Assembly (NCBI GenBank): GCA_036401375.1
Contig: DASWVB010000033.1
Span: forward strand, 43,580 to 107,579
Direction of reading: 5' to 3'
Length of the DNA stretch: 64,000 nt
DNA from: DASWUZ01 sp036401375
GTDB lineage: Bacteria; Acidobacteriota; Terriglobia; Terriglobales; Acidobacteriaceae
The notes below the pieces were generated by a model. It was not told where the DNA came from. It did no database searches and was given only the letters and a program-made list of their open reading frames with translations. The translations under genes and the position numbers were made by a program. Positions 34,165 to 42,293 of this stretch are shown here, piece by piece; positions within the stretch are counted from its first letter, which is position 1, and every line of letters starts with the position of its first letter.

Positions 34165-35607
34165 CTACCTGGCAGCGGGCGGGCGAAGAGGCAGCCGGAC
34201 TACTGCCTCGCAGCCGGGTAGGTCAGGGCGATTCGAGAGGGTCACGGTCCCACCGTGTGCCTCCGCAATCTGCCTCGCCAGCACCAGCCCGACGCCTGAT
34301 CCGTTCTCCTTCGTAGTGTAGAAGGGGACGAACAGGTTGGACTGGTTGGTGAGTCCGGGACCATTGTCGGTGATCGAGATGGTGACGTCTGAAGCGCTAG
34401 TGGACCACCTCACCTGCACATGAGGCGTCGCGCAGTCTGCTGGAGGAGTGAGAGCGCTCGCGACCTCGGTGGCTGTCATCGCGGCCTCGACGGCGTTCTT
34501 GATCAGGTTGATCATGAGCTGTTCGATCTGGTCAGGATCGAGGCCACAGTCGACATTCGGACCGGGAGCCAACTCGATCGGAATGCGGGTCTCGAGGCTG
34601 ACTACCCTCTCGATCAAAGGCGCGAGCGCCACGCTGCGGATGGACGGGCGCGGAAGCTGGGCGAGCTGCCGGTATGCCTGGACAAACCTGTTGAGCGAAT
34701 CGGCGCGGCTCTCGATGACAATGAGGCCACGCTCGAAGTCGGTGCCTGCCTGGTACTGGTCAACGTCTCGCTGCAGTCGTGAACGCAAGCTGCCGGCGAT
34801 GGACTTGATAGGCGCGAGGGAGTTGTTGATCTCGTGACCCAGGACGCGTATGAGCCTCTGCCAGGCCTGGCTTTCCTCCTCGCGCAAGGCACTGCTCACG
34901 TCCGATAGCAGCAGCAGGGTATGGGGAATGCCCCGCTGACGAAAGGTGGTGCGGCGCACCATCCAGCGCGACAAGAGCCGGTGGGGCGATCCGGTCACTT
35001 CGCTGAATGGAATCACCTCTTCATCGCGTGCGTTGAAGATCTCCAGAAGCCCCAGCGCCTCAGCCGATCGACCGACTGCATCCTTGGCCGTGACGCGGAG
35101 GAGCTTGACTGCGGCAGGATTCATCAGGCGAAGGATGGCCCCGGGATCGAATGTAAGTACGGGTGTGGCCATCGACTCGACCACCCGTCGCAGCAGCTCC
35201 TCTGCCTCGATCGCTGACACCCGCTGCGTCTGCAGCATGCTGGCGAGTGAGTTGATCTCTAGGGCGAGCTCGCCCAGGGCATCGTCCCGGCGGGCGCCGC
35301 GGGCGCGGAAGGAGTAATCATCTTCGCGCAGAGCGGCGACCACGTTCGACAGGGTCTGTAAGGGGCGAACGATCTGATCCTTGAAGGCGCTGCTCAAGAT
35401 CATCCACACGATGACGGAGGCAAGCATGACCGCGATTTGCACTGCTGCCGATATCTTCTCCAGGCGCAGCACCAAGAGTGTGAGAATGAATATCGGGCTG
35501 GCCAGCAGCCAAAACCAGACTTGAATGCGCCGTTGGAACCTGAGGCGTCGTCTTGATCTGGTCAGGGGCAGCCTCTTGATCTTCCTGCCCCGGACGCTAG
35601 ATGCCAT
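34165..35607 (-). CDS. NtrY-like sensor histidine kinase
   Basis: 480 residues from the ATG at 35605-35607, overlapping the regulator gene by 11 nt. Two membrane spans (about 33-52 and 57-78) lie close together, so there is almost no periplasmic sensor. A HAMP-like linker and a PAS domain (SMATPVLTFDPGAILRLMNP) follow. The phosphoacceptor His is in RVLGHEINNSLAPIKSIAG. The ATPase has the N box NLIKNAVEAA, G1 ITDNGPGL, F box FVPFYTTKE and G2 GSGVGLVLARQIAEAHGG. It should phosphorylate the adjacent NtrX-like regulator and respond to a membrane or cytoplasmic signal. It is the last gene of the efflux operon. Confidence 0.9.
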   Translation of the reverse strand: MASSVRGRKIKRLPLTRSRRRLRFQRRIQVWFWLLASPIFILTLLVLRLEKISAAVQIAVMLASVIVWMILSSAFKDQIVRPLQTLSNVVAALREDDYSFRARGARRDDALGELALEINSLASMLQTQRVSAIEAEELLRRVVESMATPVLTFDPGAILRLMNPAAVKLLRVTAKDAVGRSAEALGLLEIFNARDEEVIPFSEVTGSPHRLLSRWMVRRTTFRQRGIPHTLLLLSDVSSALREEESQAWQRLIRVLGHEINNSLAPIKSIAGSLRSRLQRDVDQYQAGTDFERGLIVIESRADSLNRFVQAYRQLAQLPRPSIRSVALAPLIERVVSLETRIPIELAPGPNVDCGLDPDQIEQLMINLIKNAVEAAMTATEVASALTPPADCATPHVQVRWSTSASDVTISITDNGPGLTNQSNLFVPFYTTKENGSGVGLVLARQIAEAHGGTVTLSNRPDLPGCEAVVRLPLRPPAAR

Positions 35608-37027
35608 ACTTTTCCATTCGCCGGTAGAGCGCTCCACGGCTGAGGCCGAGGGCGTCGGCGGCGTGGCTGACGTTGCCCGAGAAGCGGCCGAGGGCTTTGC
35701 GGATCAGGATGCTTTCGACGGCTTCCAGGCTCATTTCATCCAGATTCTGAGTCGGACCGCGAGCTGCGGTGAGGCCAAGATCGCTGCTTGCGATCGCCGG
35801 CGCCCGCGACATCAGCACTGCCCGTTCGATGGTGTGATCGAGCTCGCGCACGTTGCCCGGCCAGCTGTGTTGCAGCAGCGCCTGCATGGCGGCCGCCTCA
35901 AATCCCCCTGCCGCTTTGCGATAGCGCGCCGCGTAGCGGGCCAGGAAGTGGGCGGCGAGCAGGGGGATGTCTTCGCGACGCTCGCGCAAGGCGGGCAGAT
36001 GTATCTCGACGGTGTTAAGGCGGAAGAGCAGATCTTCCCGAAATCGCCCTGCCTGGCACTCGGCCGGAAGATCGGCATTGGTTGCGGAGATGAGGCGGAC
36101 GTCGATGCGACGCGTCTTCGAGGCGCCTACCCGCTCCATCTCACCGGTCTCAAGCACGCGCAGCAGTTTGGCCTGCTGGCGCATCGGTACGTTGGCAATC
36201 TCATCGAGAAAGATGGTGCCGTTATCGGCCAGTTCAAAGCGTCCGATGCGATCGGTGCGGGCGTCGGTAAAGGCGCCCTTGACGTGGCCGAAGAGCTCGC
36301 TCTCGAAGGTGCCCTCCGGCAGGGCGCCGGTGTTGACCGCTACGAAGGAGCGAGTCGCGCGCGCTGAGACCGCGTGAAGTGTCTGCGCGACGACCTCCTT
36401 GCCGCTGCCATGTTCGCCGGTCACAAGGATGTTGGCGTCGGACGGACCGACGCGGGTAATCAACTCGAGGACCGGCTGCATGCTCGGGGCTGACGAGATG
36501 AACTCGGGCCGCCCGTCGGTGCGGAGGAGGCGATTCTCGGCCTCCAGCAGCTGGCCGCGGCGCAAAGCTCGTCGCAGGTCGATCTGGGTACGCAGGATAG
36601 TGAGCAGCCGCGCGTTCTCCCACGGCTTTTGTATGAAATCGCGCGCCCCGCGACGCATGGCCTCGACCGCGATCTCCACATTAGCCCATGCCGTCATCAC
36701 GATCACGGGCAGCTGAGAGTCGTGGCTCTGAATGCGCGGCAGCAGGTCGAGCCCCTCGCGGCCGGAGGTCGTGTCCCGCGTGTAGTTGAGATCGATCAGC
36801 AGCGCGTCATAGGTCTCTGAAGCGAGCGCGTTCATCAGCATCGAGGGGGAGCGCACGGTCTCGACCCGGTAGCCCTCCGGCTGCAGCAACAGCTCTATCG
36901 CATCGAGGATGGGTGCCTGATCGTCCGCGACTAGAACGAAGGGCGGGAGCGCGGTGGGCACTTGAAGCCTGCTCTCGGAGAGACCACGCTCGGGATCGGG
37001 ACGCATGCTAGACAAGAGGCTACTCAC
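35597..37027 (-). CDS. Sigma-54-dependent NtrX-like response regulator
   Basis: 476 residues; GTG start at 37025-37027, 15 nt after the TolC-like stop. Receiver domain (about 28-145): VLVADDQAPILDAIE, phosphoacceptor Asp in LLIDLNYTR, VIVMTAW and the conserved Lys in FIQKPW. AAA+ domain: Walker A GEHGSGKE, Walker B GTIFLDEIANVP, and FGHVKGAFTDARTDR, where the sigma-54 contact loop reads GAFTDA in place of the canonical GAFTGA. Arg fingers follow in FREDLLFRLN. A C-terminal Fis-type HTH (NVSHAADALGLSRGALYRRM) binds DNA. It is expected to activate sigma-54 promoters, probably that of its own operon. Confidence 0.93.
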   Translation of the reverse strand: MSSLLSSMRPDPERGLSESRLQVPTALPPFVLVADDQAPILDAIELLLQPEGYRVETVRSPSMLMNALASETYDALLIDLNYTRDTTSGREGLDLLPRIQSHDSQLPVIVMTAWANVEIAVEAMRRGARDFIQKPWENARLLTILRTQIDLRRALRRGQLLEAENRLLRTDGRPEFISSAPSMQPVLELITRVGPSDANILVTGEHGSGKEVVAQTLHAVSARATRSFVAVNTGALPEGTFESELFGHVKGAFTDARTDRIGRFELADNGTIFLDEIANVPMRQQAKLLRVLETGEMERVGASKTRRIDVRLISATNADLPAECQAGRFREDLLFRLNTVEIHLPALRERREDIPLLAAHFLARYAARYRKAAGGFEAAAMQALLQHSWPGNVRELDHTIERAVLMSRAPAIASSDLGLTAARGPTQNLDEMSLEAVESILIRKALGRFSGNVSHAADALGLSRGALYRRMEKYGI

Positions 37028-37042
37028 TATAGCTGCCGAGGT

Positions 37043-39043
37043 CTACGGTCCTGTCCGAGGATTGTCTCTCGCTACCCCTCCGCTCTGCGCCTCCCGGATA
37101 TCGATGGCATTCGCTTCAAGGGTCACTCCGGTCGCGCGGTCCAGCTCGACTTTCGCCTTCGCGTAGTTAGTCTTCGCAGCGACCAGGGTCGACTCGGCTA
37201 CGGCGAGGTCACGCTGCGACGTGAGCGTCTGATAGCTGGAGCCGGCTCCCAGTTGCTGCTCCTGCTTCATGATCTCGAATGTTTTTTGCGCGAGGTCGCG
37301 GCTCTTGGTTGCGGAGTCGACCCGCGCGCGCCCCTGCTCAAATGCATACTCTGCGTTTCTCACTTCGATGCGAATGCGCTTCTTCAATTCCTCCTGGTAG
37401 AGCTGCGACTGGCGGTACTCGAGTTCCGTGCGGTACTGGTCGGCCTTGGCGATGCGGTTACGCAGAGGTATCTCCATCTGCAGACCCAGCTGGTACTCCG
37501 GGGAGCTGGCGTTGAACGCGTTGAGCAGCGCTCCTCCGTAGCCTGGCGGCAGAGTGACATTTCCCTGCTGAGAGGATTGAGCGTTGGGCTGACCGCCATA
37601 TCCCGTGCCTGAGTAGAACCCGTACAGCGATACAGTGGGCAGGAGCGCATTCCTCGCGGTGCTGCGACTTAGCTGCCGGTTCGCAAGGTCTATCACGGAC
37701 TCTTTTAACTCCGTCCGGTTCCCGAGGGCTTGCGCTATGAGCGCCTGCATAGGCTGCGCGTTTGCCTCCATTGCGGCGACCATTCTGTCCGTTGGAACTA
37801 CAGGCATCTCTTCAAGTCGCGGGTCGTCCAGGGTCTTCGTCAGGGCATTCTTTACTAGAAGCTCCTGTAGCTGAAGGGCGGTCCTCGAGATGGTCAGATC
37901 CTGCTCACGGACCGCCACCTCCGACTCGGCCTTCATCACGTCCATCGCTGGAATAGCCTGCAGCTCGAGCTGCTTTCTATTGTTATCGAGGGTCTGCTGC
38001 GCAAAATTCAGAGAGCCTTCTTTGACGGTCTCATCGTCGTAGGCACTTACAAGGTCCCAGTAGATGTCTTCGATCTGGGTCACGGTTGCAATAACCTGGG
38101 CGCGGAACGCGATGTCGGATATGAGCTTGTTGTTTTTCGCTATATGCAGGTAGCGGAGATTCGGTCCCAGGCCAAACCCGGATAATAGTTGTTGCTGAAG
38201 CAGCAGGCGAATATTCGAATAGAGCTGCGGATTTACCGTATTAAACACGCTATTAACCGTCTGACGGTTATTGTCGAAGCCAACCTCGAGCGAAGTACCT
38301 GACGGAAATGCCTGAAGATAGGAGAAGTTGCCCAGTATAGTATTCGTTTTATAGTCCGGTACTCCATAGATCGACTGGTTAGTAAGTTGTTCGGACGAAT
38401 GGTCGACATATACCTGACCGGTAATGAGCGGATCGTAGCTTGACACCGCAGACCCTGTGCCAAGGGTCGACTCTACCAGTCCCGACGCGCCGGCTCCAGC
38501 GCCGCCCGCTCCACCGGTTGTACCTCCTGCGCCCGCGCCTGGAGCGCCGCTTCCGAAGCCACCCTCGCCGCCGCCCGGAGTACCCTGCACCACGCCCGTA
38601 TTGACGCCGCGCGCCTGCCCGCCTGCCCTGGTACGCAGGATATCCGCGTCGGCGATGGGGGTGTTGTAGCGGGCGATCTCAAGGTCAAGGTTGTTTTCGA
38701 GCGCGAGCGAAATCGCATCCTGCAGTGAGAGGTAGAGCTTGCCATCGTGAACCAGCGCCTCCAGCCGGGGCGAGTTGACGAGGTCCGGCTGCGGTACTGT
38801 GACGCCGCGATACTGCTTGAAGAAGTTGAAGGAGCGCGGCATGTCGCGTTTGAAATCGGGCTGACGGATCGTCAGCCCTGCCGAAGAGGCGCCGCTCACA
38901 ATACCGGGAGCGTCGACCATCGATGCGCCCGGGACCACTGCGCTCGGGGCGACCGCAAACCCCTGCAGAGAGCCCGCTATCAGGGCATGAAGGCAAGCCG
39001 CGGTCGCGATGCGCCGCACCGATCTGGGAACGCAGAGGCTCAC
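37043..39043 (-). CDS. TolC-family outer-membrane efflux protein
   Basis: 666 residues from a GTG whose bases overlap the stop of the ATPase (GTGA). The N-terminal region ending near AVAPSA is a probable signal peptide. The two long OEP helical repeats are visible (LYLSLQDAISLALENNLDLEIARYN near 100-125; a second set after about 420). Between residues about 145 and 190 sits a Gly/Ala-rich insertion (GTPGGGEGGFGSGAPGAGAG and similar), unusual for TolC. About 38.0-38.4 kb the DNA is noticeably AT-richer than its flanks. The protein should form the outer-membrane channel of the exporter encoded upstream. Confidence 0.9.
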   Translation of the reverse strand: MSLCVPRSVRRIATAACLHALIAGSLQGFAVAPSAVVPGASMVDAPGIVSGASSAGLTIRQPDFKRDMPRSFNFFKQYRGVTVPQPDLVNSPRLEALVHDGKLYLSLQDAISLALENNLDLEIARYNTPIADADILRTRAGGQARGVNTGVVQGTPGGGEGGFGSGAPGAGAGGTTGGAGGAGAGASGLVESTLGTGSAVSSYDPLITGQVYVDHSSEQLTNQSIYGVPDYKTNTILGNFSYLQAFPSGTSLEVGFDNNRQTVNSVFNTVNPQLYSNIRLLLQQQLLSGFGLGPNLRYLHIAKNNKLISDIAFRAQVIATVTQIEDIYWDLVSAYDDETVKEGSLNFAQQTLDNNRKQLELQAIPAMDVMKAESEVAVREQDLTISRTALQLQELLVKNALTKTLDDPRLEEMPVVPTDRMVAAMEANAQPMQALIAQALGNRTELKESVIDLANRQLSRSTARNALLPTVSLYGFYSGTGYGGQPNAQSSQQGNVTLPPGYGGALLNAFNASSPEYQLGLQMEIPLRNRIAKADQYRTELEYRQSQLYQEELKKRIRIEVRNAEYAFEQGRARVDSATKSRDLAQKTFEIMKQEQQLGAGSSYQTLTSQRDLAVAESTLVAAKTNYAKAKVELDRATGVTLEANAIDIREAQSGGVARDNPRTGP

Positions 39044-39744
39044 TGGGTGATCACCTGCGAGGTTGCGGGCTCGGGTTTTGTGTCCTTTACCACCCAGCCA
39101 TCGCGTACCTCTATCACTCGATCGCCGTATGCCGCGTTCGCGTCCGAGTGCGTGACCTGGACGATCGTCGCGCCCTGCTGGTTGAGACTGCGGAAGAGCT
39201 CCATGATGTCCCTGGCCTGGGTTGAATGCAGGTTGCCGGTGGGCTCGTCGGCGAGCAGCAGCAGAGGCTTGTGAATGACGGCCCGCGCGATCCCGACGAG
39301 CTGCTGCTGGCCCCCCGAGAGCTGGCTGGGATAGAGATCTTTCTTGCCAACGATCTGAAAGCGATCCAGGGTGTCGGCGACCATCGCCTGCCGCTCCGAT
39401 CGGGAAATGTTTTTGTAAGACAGCGGCAGGTCAATATTTTCGGCTACTGTGAGATCGTCGAGCAGGTGGTAGCTCTGGAAGACCATGCCGATATTCGCCT
39501 TGGCGACCTCGGCACGCTGCTTGCGGGCCATCGTGTGCAGAGGCTGGTCGCGGAACCAGTACTCTCCGGCCCACTGATCGTCGAGCAGGGCGAGCACGTT
39601 CAGTAGAGTCGACTTGCCCGCGCCTGAGGGTCCCATGATGGTGATGAACTCACCCTCGCGAATGGTGAGGTTCACGCGACGCAGCACCCAGGTCTGCACC
39701 GCTCCCGTCTTATAACTGCGTTCAACATCCTTGAGCTTGATCAT
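39040..39744 (-). CDS. MacB/LolD-type ABC ATPase
   Basis: 234 residues. Walker A GPSGAGKS, Q-loop VFQSYHLLDDLTV, Walker B LLLLADEPTGNL and H-loop VTHSD are present. The signature reads LSGGQQQLVGIARAV; Leu-Val-Gly replaces the usual Arg-Val-Ala after QQQ. Extra-short LolD/MacB-type ATPases pair with FtsX-like permeases. Start ATG 9 nt after the stop of the ADOP permease, and the stop overlaps the TolC-like start, so it is firmly in the operon. It probably powers one or both upstream permeases. Confidence 0.92.
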   Translation of the reverse strand: MIKLKDVERSYKTGAVQTWVLRRVNLTIREGEFITIMGPSGAGKSTLLNVLALLDDQWAGEYWFRDQPLHTMARKQRAEVAKANIGMVFQSYHLLDDLTVAENIDLPLSYKNISRSERQAMVADTLDRFQIVGKKDLYPSQLSGGQQQLVGIARAVIHKPLLLLADEPTGNLHSTQARDIMELFRSLNQQGATIVQVTHSDANAAYGDRVIEVRDGWVVKDTKPEPATSQVITQ

Positions 39745-39753
39745 CAGCGCGTC

Positions 39754-42270
39754 CTATTCGTAACGAAGAGCAGTCATCGGGTCAGCCTTGGCTGCACGCG
39801 CCGCGGGCAGCAGCGCGGCCGTCATCGCCACAAGAGCTGCCAGCGTAGTCGCAACAAACATGGTGAGCGGATCGTTGGTCGACACGCCGAAGAGTTGAGC
39901 CTTGAGAAAGTGGGTTAACGCCATTGCGAGCGGAAGCGCGATTGCGATGCTGATTCCCGCCAGCCACGTCACCTCGCTGAGCACCATTGAGATCACGCTT
40001 AGCCGGCTCGCACCAAGGGCGACCCGAATACCGATTTCCCGAGTCCGCTGTGCAGTAGAGTAGGCGAGCACGCCGTAGAGCCCTATCGCCGCAAGCAAGG
40101 TCGCCAGCGCGCTGAAGCTTATTGCCAGCAGCGCCACCATCCGCTCGGTCTGCAGTGCCTCGTCGACTTGGTCGTCCATGGTGCGCAACGAGTCGACGAC
40201 GATCCTCGAGTCGAGCCGTCTGATGGCCTGGCGAATTCCGTTTAACGCGTCCTCCGGGCTCTGCCATGTCCGCACATAGAAGACCATCGAGCCTGGAGGC
40301 GTCTGCTGCGTGTAGGGCCGGAAGACGGTCGGCAGTATCCCCTCGCGAAGTCCCGTATGCTTCGCATCCCTGACCACTCCTACGATCTGTATGTCGACTG
40401 GGACGTTGCCGCCGCCATTGCCGTAGAAGCGACCCACAGCGCGCGCAGGGTCGCCGAAGTAGCGGCGCGCCATCATCTCGTTCACTACCGCGACTTTGCC
40501 TGTCGCGGGGCCATCCGAATCAGCGATATCGCGCCCCGCAAGTAGCGTCATCCGCATCGTCTTGAAGTAGTCAGGGCTGACCTGCTCCGACTCCACATCG
40601 GTGTCTTCGCCCTCTCTGGCCTGGTACCCCGCGACGGTGATGTTATAGCCGGTGTTGTTATTCGCTAGTTCAGCATCGCTGGTGGCTGCAACCGACCGCA
40701 CGCCGGGCAGTGCACTCAGGCGAGCGACGATCGATCGATATAGCTCCGGTGTCTGCTTCAAGTCATAGCCGGCGAGTGTCGCCCGCACAGAGCAGGCCAC
40801 AAGATGGTCGGTTGAGAACCCGACATCGACATTCTTCAACTTGAGTATGGTGCGCACGAAAAGCCCCGCACCCACCATCAGCAGAATGCTCAGGCCGATC
40901 TGAACACCCACGGTGAGCCGGCGAAGACGGAGAGAGCCACTGGCCAGGGTCGAAGCCTGGTCCTTGAGGGCGGGCACTACATCCGGACGCCAGAACTGAA
41001 ACGCCGGAGCAAGACTGAAGAGCAGGCTGACCAGGATAGCGGTGCCGAAGTTGAACACGAGAATACGCAGATCGGCGTGTGAAGAGAAGGGAGTGCTGCC
41101 GGGCGAGTCCTCCATATGGCGGAACAGGAAGCTTGCGATCGGCGGCGACAGCAGCACTCCCAGGGCGCCACCGGTGAGGCCAAGCAGAAGACCCTCGGTG
41201 ATCAGCTGGCGAAGCACCTGCGCGCGTCCAGCGCCGAGCGCATAGCGGATCGACATCTCTCGTACCCGGCCCGCGGCCCGCACCAGCAGGAGACTTGAAA
41301 CGTTGGCGCAAGCCATCAAGCCAACCAGCAGCACCATCCCCATGACGATCAGCAGAGGTATTTTCACCTGGTCGCGCAGGGGAGAAAAGCCATGACCTCC
41401 GTCGAGCAAGAGCAGGTGGCTCCTGTCGAGGAAGCCTTCGCGAAACCTGGGTGAGACGTGGTGGAAGTCTTTCAACTCCTCGGCTCGAATCCCGTGCCAG
41501 ACTGTATCTATCTGTGCCTGGGCCTGCATCGCCCCGAGCCCGGGCCTGAGCCGGCCTATGATGTTGAGCCACTTCGACCGACGGTCAAGCAGGTCGTTAG
41601 TGCCGGGTTTGATCAAGGCCTTCATTGTCATCGGGGCAAACACCGCAGGCGAGGTTCCCATGACGACACTGTGAAATGCCGGAGGAGTCACGCCAAGTAC
41701 GGTGAACGGATGCCCGTTGATCGAAACCTGTTGGTTGACGATAGAAGGGTCAGCGCCGAACCGCTGCTGCCAATATGCGAAGCTGAGCACCACGACGGGA
41801 TTTGCATCCGGCTGCACATCGTCAGCCGCGACGAAGAGGCGGCCAATGGCAGGCTTGATCCCCAGCACGTCAAAATAGTTTCCGCTAACCAGCTCCCCCG
41901 GCGCAAAAGAAGTCTCGTTATGCCAGCCGACGCCTACATCGGTCGAATCCGTCGCCAGCAACCCGGTGAAGACGCCGCCCTTGTCGCGAAGGTCACGATA
42001 CATGGGAAAGGAGAAGTAGTCGTTGTTGTCGCCGCCATGCGTATGCAGACTGCCGTCATCGAGGCCGGTAAAGCGCAGCATGACAAGCTGGTCCGGATGT
42101 GGCACGGGAAGGTTACGCAGCAGCACCTGGTCGAGCACCGTGAAGATGGCGGTGTTGGCGCCGATGCCAAGCGCCAGCGTGAGCACCGCGGTGATGGTGA
42201 AGCCGGGCGAGTTGCGCAGCTGGCGCAGCGCGTAGCGGATGTCCTGCAGTAGTGCGGTCATGGCCCTCAT
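39754..42270 (-). CDS. ADOP-type ABC permease, duplicated MacB/FtsX
   Basis: 838 residues from the ATG at 42268-42270, 23 nt after the previous stop. N-terminal MTALLQDIRYALRQLRNSPGF and the first membrane span begin a MacB periplasmic-core domain (about 30-250). An FtsX block follows (about 290-430, FTI..ANVSSLLLVRAAGR). A second periplasmic domain and a second FtsX block end with TAQRTREIGIRVALGAS and KADPMTALRYE. Such double units are abundant in Acidobacteria, usually without partners, hence the name. Here ATPases, adaptor and TolC-like protein are all present. Closely related to the next gene upstream. Confidence 0.9.
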   Translation of the reverse strand: MRAMTALLQDIRYALRQLRNSPGFTITAVLTLALGIGANTAIFTVLDQVLLRNLPVPHPDQLVMLRFTGLDDGSLHTHGGDNNDYFSFPMYRDLRDKGGVFTGLLATDSTDVGVGWHNETSFAPGELVSGNYFDVLGIKPAIGRLFVAADDVQPDANPVVVLSFAYWQQRFGADPSIVNQQVSINGHPFTVLGVTPPAFHSVVMGTSPAVFAPMTMKALIKPGTNDLLDRRSKWLNIIGRLRPGLGAMQAQAQIDTVWHGIRAEELKDFHHVSPRFREGFLDRSHLLLLDGGHGFSPLRDQVKIPLLIVMGMVLLVGLMACANVSSLLLVRAAGRVREMSIRYALGAGRAQVLRQLITEGLLLGLTGGALGVLLSPPIASFLFRHMEDSPGSTPFSSHADLRILVFNFGTAILVSLLFSLAPAFQFWRPDVVPALKDQASTLASGSLRLRRLTVGVQIGLSILLMVGAGLFVRTILKLKNVDVGFSTDHLVACSVRATLAGYDLKQTPELYRSIVARLSALPGVRSVAATSDAELANNNTGYNITVAGYQAREGEDTDVESEQVSPDYFKTMRMTLLAGRDIADSDGPATGKVAVVNEMMARRYFGDPARAVGRFYGNGGGNVPVDIQIVGVVRDAKHTGLREGILPTVFRPYTQQTPPGSMVFYVRTWQSPEDALNGIRQAIRRLDSRIVVDSLRTMDDQVDEALQTERMVALLAISFSALATLLAAIGLYGVLAYSTAQRTREIGIRVALGASRLSVISMVLSEVTWLAGISIAIALPLAMALTHFLKAQLFGVSTNDPLTMFVATTLAALVAMTAALLPAARAAKADPMTALRYE
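42155..42249. repeat. Direct repeat copy in ADOP permease genes (copy A)
   Basis: About 92 bp encoding the start and first membrane span of the 39754-42270 permease (RYALRQLRNSPGFTITAV...), nearly identical to 44712-44804 with about ten differences. It encodes the family's conserved N-terminus. The DNA-level identity exceeds that in the rest of the genes, which points to duplication or gene conversion. Confidence 0.6.
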
Positions 42271-42293
42271 CTCTACTCTTGACCCTGATCTGT

